From Auanema rhodensis (lineage: Eukaryota > Nematoda > Chromadorea > Rhabditida > Rhabditidae), in contig OZ059900.1 of the NCBI GenBank assembly GCA_964057225.1, forward strand, positions 9,992,501 to 10,056,500: a stretch of 64,000 nt of DNA. The letters are read 5' to 3'. Positions 61,991 to 64,000 of this stretch are shown piece after piece. How positions within the stretch are numbered: the stretch's first letter is position 1; each line of letters opens with the position of its first letter. Position numbers and translations under genes: made by a program. The notes beneath the pieces were generated by a model. That model did not search any database. It was not told the origin of the DNA and saw nothing but the letters and a program-made list of their open reading frames with translations.

Positions 61991-64000
61991 GGGAATAATC
62001 GTTCTTATCGAATTAACCTTCGATATGTGTTCCATTGGTTCACAATAAGGTTAACCGATTTTTGAGACCTGAGGTAGATGCTGGCTTGCTAGCTCCATCT
62101 CACGGGTCGACCCGCTCTTGCACTGCTGGCGGGAACGGCCCATCCCCTTTGGGGGGAATAATCGTTCTTATCGAATTAACCTTCGATATGTGTTCCATTG
62201 GTTCACAATAAGGTTAACCGATTTTTGAGACCTGAGGTAGATGCTGGCTTGCTAGCTCCATCTCACGGGTCGACCCGCTCTTGCACTGCTGGCGGGAACG
62301 GCCCATCCCCTTTGGGGGGAATAATCGTTCTTATCGAATTAACCTTCGATATGTGTTCCATTGGTTCACAATAAGGTTAACCGATTTTTGAGACCTGAGG
62401 TAGATGCTGGCTTGCTAGCTCCATCTCACGGGTCGACCCGCTCTTGCACTGCTGGCGGGAACGGCCCATCCCCTTTGGGGGGAATAATCGTTCTTATCGA
62501 ATTAACCTTCGATATGTGTTCCATTGGTTCACAATAAGGTTAACCGATTTTTGAGACTTGAGGTAGATGCTGGCTTGCTAGCTCCATCTCACGGGTCGAC
62601 CCGCTCTTGCACTGCTGGCGGGAACGGCCCATCCCCTTTAGGGGAGAATAATCGTTCTTATCGAATTAACCTTCGATATGTGTTCCATTGGTTCACAATA
62701 AGGTTAACCGATTTTTGAGACCTGAGGTAGATGCTGGCTTGCTAGCTCCATCTCACGGGTCGACCCGCTCTTGCACTGCTGGCGGGAACGGCCCATCCCC
62801 TTTGGGGGGAATAATCGTTCTTATCGAATTAACCTTCGATATGTGTTCCATTGGTTCACAATAAGGTTAACCGATTTTTGAGACCTGAGGTAGATGCTGG
62901 CTTGCTAGCTCCATCTCACGGGTCGACCCGCTCTTGCACTGCTGGCGGGAACGGCCCATCCCCTTTAGGGGAGAATAATCGTTCTTATCGAATTAACCTT
63001 CGATATGTGTTCCATTGGTTCACAATAAGGTTAACCGATTTTTGAGACCTGAGGTAGATGCTGGCTTGCTAGCTCCATCTCACGGGTCGACCCGCTCTTG
63101 CACTGCTGGCGGGAACGGCCCATCCCCTTTGGGGGGAATAATCGTTCTTATCGAATTAACCTTCGATATGTGTTCCATTGGTTCACAATGAGGTTAACCG
63201 ATTTTTGAGACTTGAGGTAGATGCTGGCTTGCTAGCTCCATCTCACGGGTCGACCCGCTCTTGCACTGCTGGCGGGAACGGCCCATCCCCTTTGGGGGGA
63301 ATAATCGTTCTTATCGAATTAACCTTCGATATGTGTTCCATTGGTTCACAATAAGGTTAACCGATTTTTGAGACTTGAGGTAGATGCTGGCTTGCTAGCT
63401 CCATCTCACGGGGACTCTCTGGTCGACCCGCTCTTGCACTGCTGGCGGGAACGGCCCATCCCCTTTGGGGGGAATAATCGTTCTTATCGAATTAACCTTC
63501 GATATGTGTTCCATTGGTTCACAATAAGGTTAACCGATTTTTGAGACCTGAGGTAGATGCTGGCTTGCTAGCTCCATCTCACGGGTCGACCCGCTCTTGC
63601 ACTGCTGGCGGGAACGGCCCATCCCCTTTGGGGGGAATAATCGTTCTTATCGAATTAACCTTCGATATGTGTTCCATTGGTTCACAATAAGGTTAACCGA
63701 TTTTTGAGACTTGAGGTAGATGCTGGCTTGCTAGCTCCATCTCACGGGTCGACCCGCTCTTGCACTGCTGGCGGGAACGGCCCATCCCCTTTAGGGGAGA
63801 ATAATCGTTCTTATCGAATTAACCTTCGATATGTGTTCCATTGGTTCACAATAAGGTTAACCGATTTTTGAGACCTGAGGTAGATGCTGGCTTGCTAGCT
63901 CCATCTCACGGGTCGACCCGCTCTTGCACTGCTGGCGGGAACGGCCCATCCCCTTTGGGGGGAATAATCGTTCTTATCGAATTAACCTTCGATATGTGTT
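61831..64000 (+). repeat. Tandem array of 5'-truncated U2 snRNA units (163-bp period)
   Basis: Units start at 61831, 61994, 62157, 62320, 62483, 62647, 62810, 62974, 63137, 63300, 63473, 63636, 63800 and 63963 (partial). Spacings are 163 or 164 bases, except one of 173 caused by a 10-base insertion (GACTCTCTGG) at about 63412. Each unit runs from the base after the branch-site-pairing region to the U2 3' end and abuts the next without spacer. Units differ at a few fixed places: GACCTGAGG against GACTTGAGG, CTTTGGGGGGAAT against CTTTAGGGGAGAAT, and one AATGAGG. Sm site and 3' stem-loops are intact in each, while the first 35 bases of U2 and any promoter are absent from all but the first. The array continues past the window edge. 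Short open frames repeating within it are by-products. Confidence 0.93.

Noticed and set aside
62521-63871. Repeated 64-residue open frames (VHNKVNRFLR...) in the U2 array
   Set aside because: They begin at TTG rather than ATG and are by-products of the RNA-derived tandem unit; the DNA is explained by U2 stem-loops.
1-64000. tRNA genes
   Set aside because: No stretch with a clear B-box (GGTTCRANNCC) and matching A-box was found by eye on either strand.

Overview
The window looks like AT-rich nuclear DNA of a nematode. The evidence is a two-pore (TWK-type) potassium channel, an insulin-like peptide with extra cysteines, an ATF4-type bZIP factor, many short introns ending in TTTCAG, TTTTAG or TATAG, several coding starts lying within a few bases of an AG acceptor (possible spliced-leader sites), and metazoan 5S and U2 RNA genes. 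The exact clade cannot be fixed. No tRNA, CRISPR array or bacterial-style operon was seen. Most gene models were built by hand by joining exons whose reading phases agree.

Left part (1-28 kb): a minus-strand coiled-coil gene (1454-2603), an ATF4-like bZIP gene (3748-5016), then a K2P potassium-channel locus. The channel's common exons lie at 24556-27405. Upstream, between 6.1 and 22.6 kb, are at least five separate coding exons or exon sets whose last donor leaves the same phase (1). They look like alternative N-termini spread over about 16 kb of otherwise non-coding DNA.

Middle part (28-48 kb): an insulin-like peptide (minus strand), a large secreted protein with a coiled coil (30966-33701), a 20-exon coiled-coil protein (36817-40957), and convergent with it an intron-containing gene with a retrotransposon-gag-like domain (41364-43064, minus). 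A 1.5-kb foldback element (two arms of about 560 bp) follows at 44424-45917, then a small U2-like relic near 46.5 kb.

Right part (47-64 kb): a cluster of small, mostly acidic, unrecognised genes. A 2.7-kb block carrying two or three small genes plus a complete 5S rRNA gene occurs twice (52345-55001 and 57051-59749). The gene between the copies has an internal exon duplication that doubles a SUMO-interaction-like motif. The window ends in a striking tandem array: one full-length U2 snRNA-like sequence followed by at least twelve further head-to-tail copies of its 3' four-fifths with a 163-bp period, each lacking the U2 5' end, with no spacer, running off the window edge. The RNA-gene-derived repeats and the fast-changing small genes make 44-64 kb the accessory part of the window.
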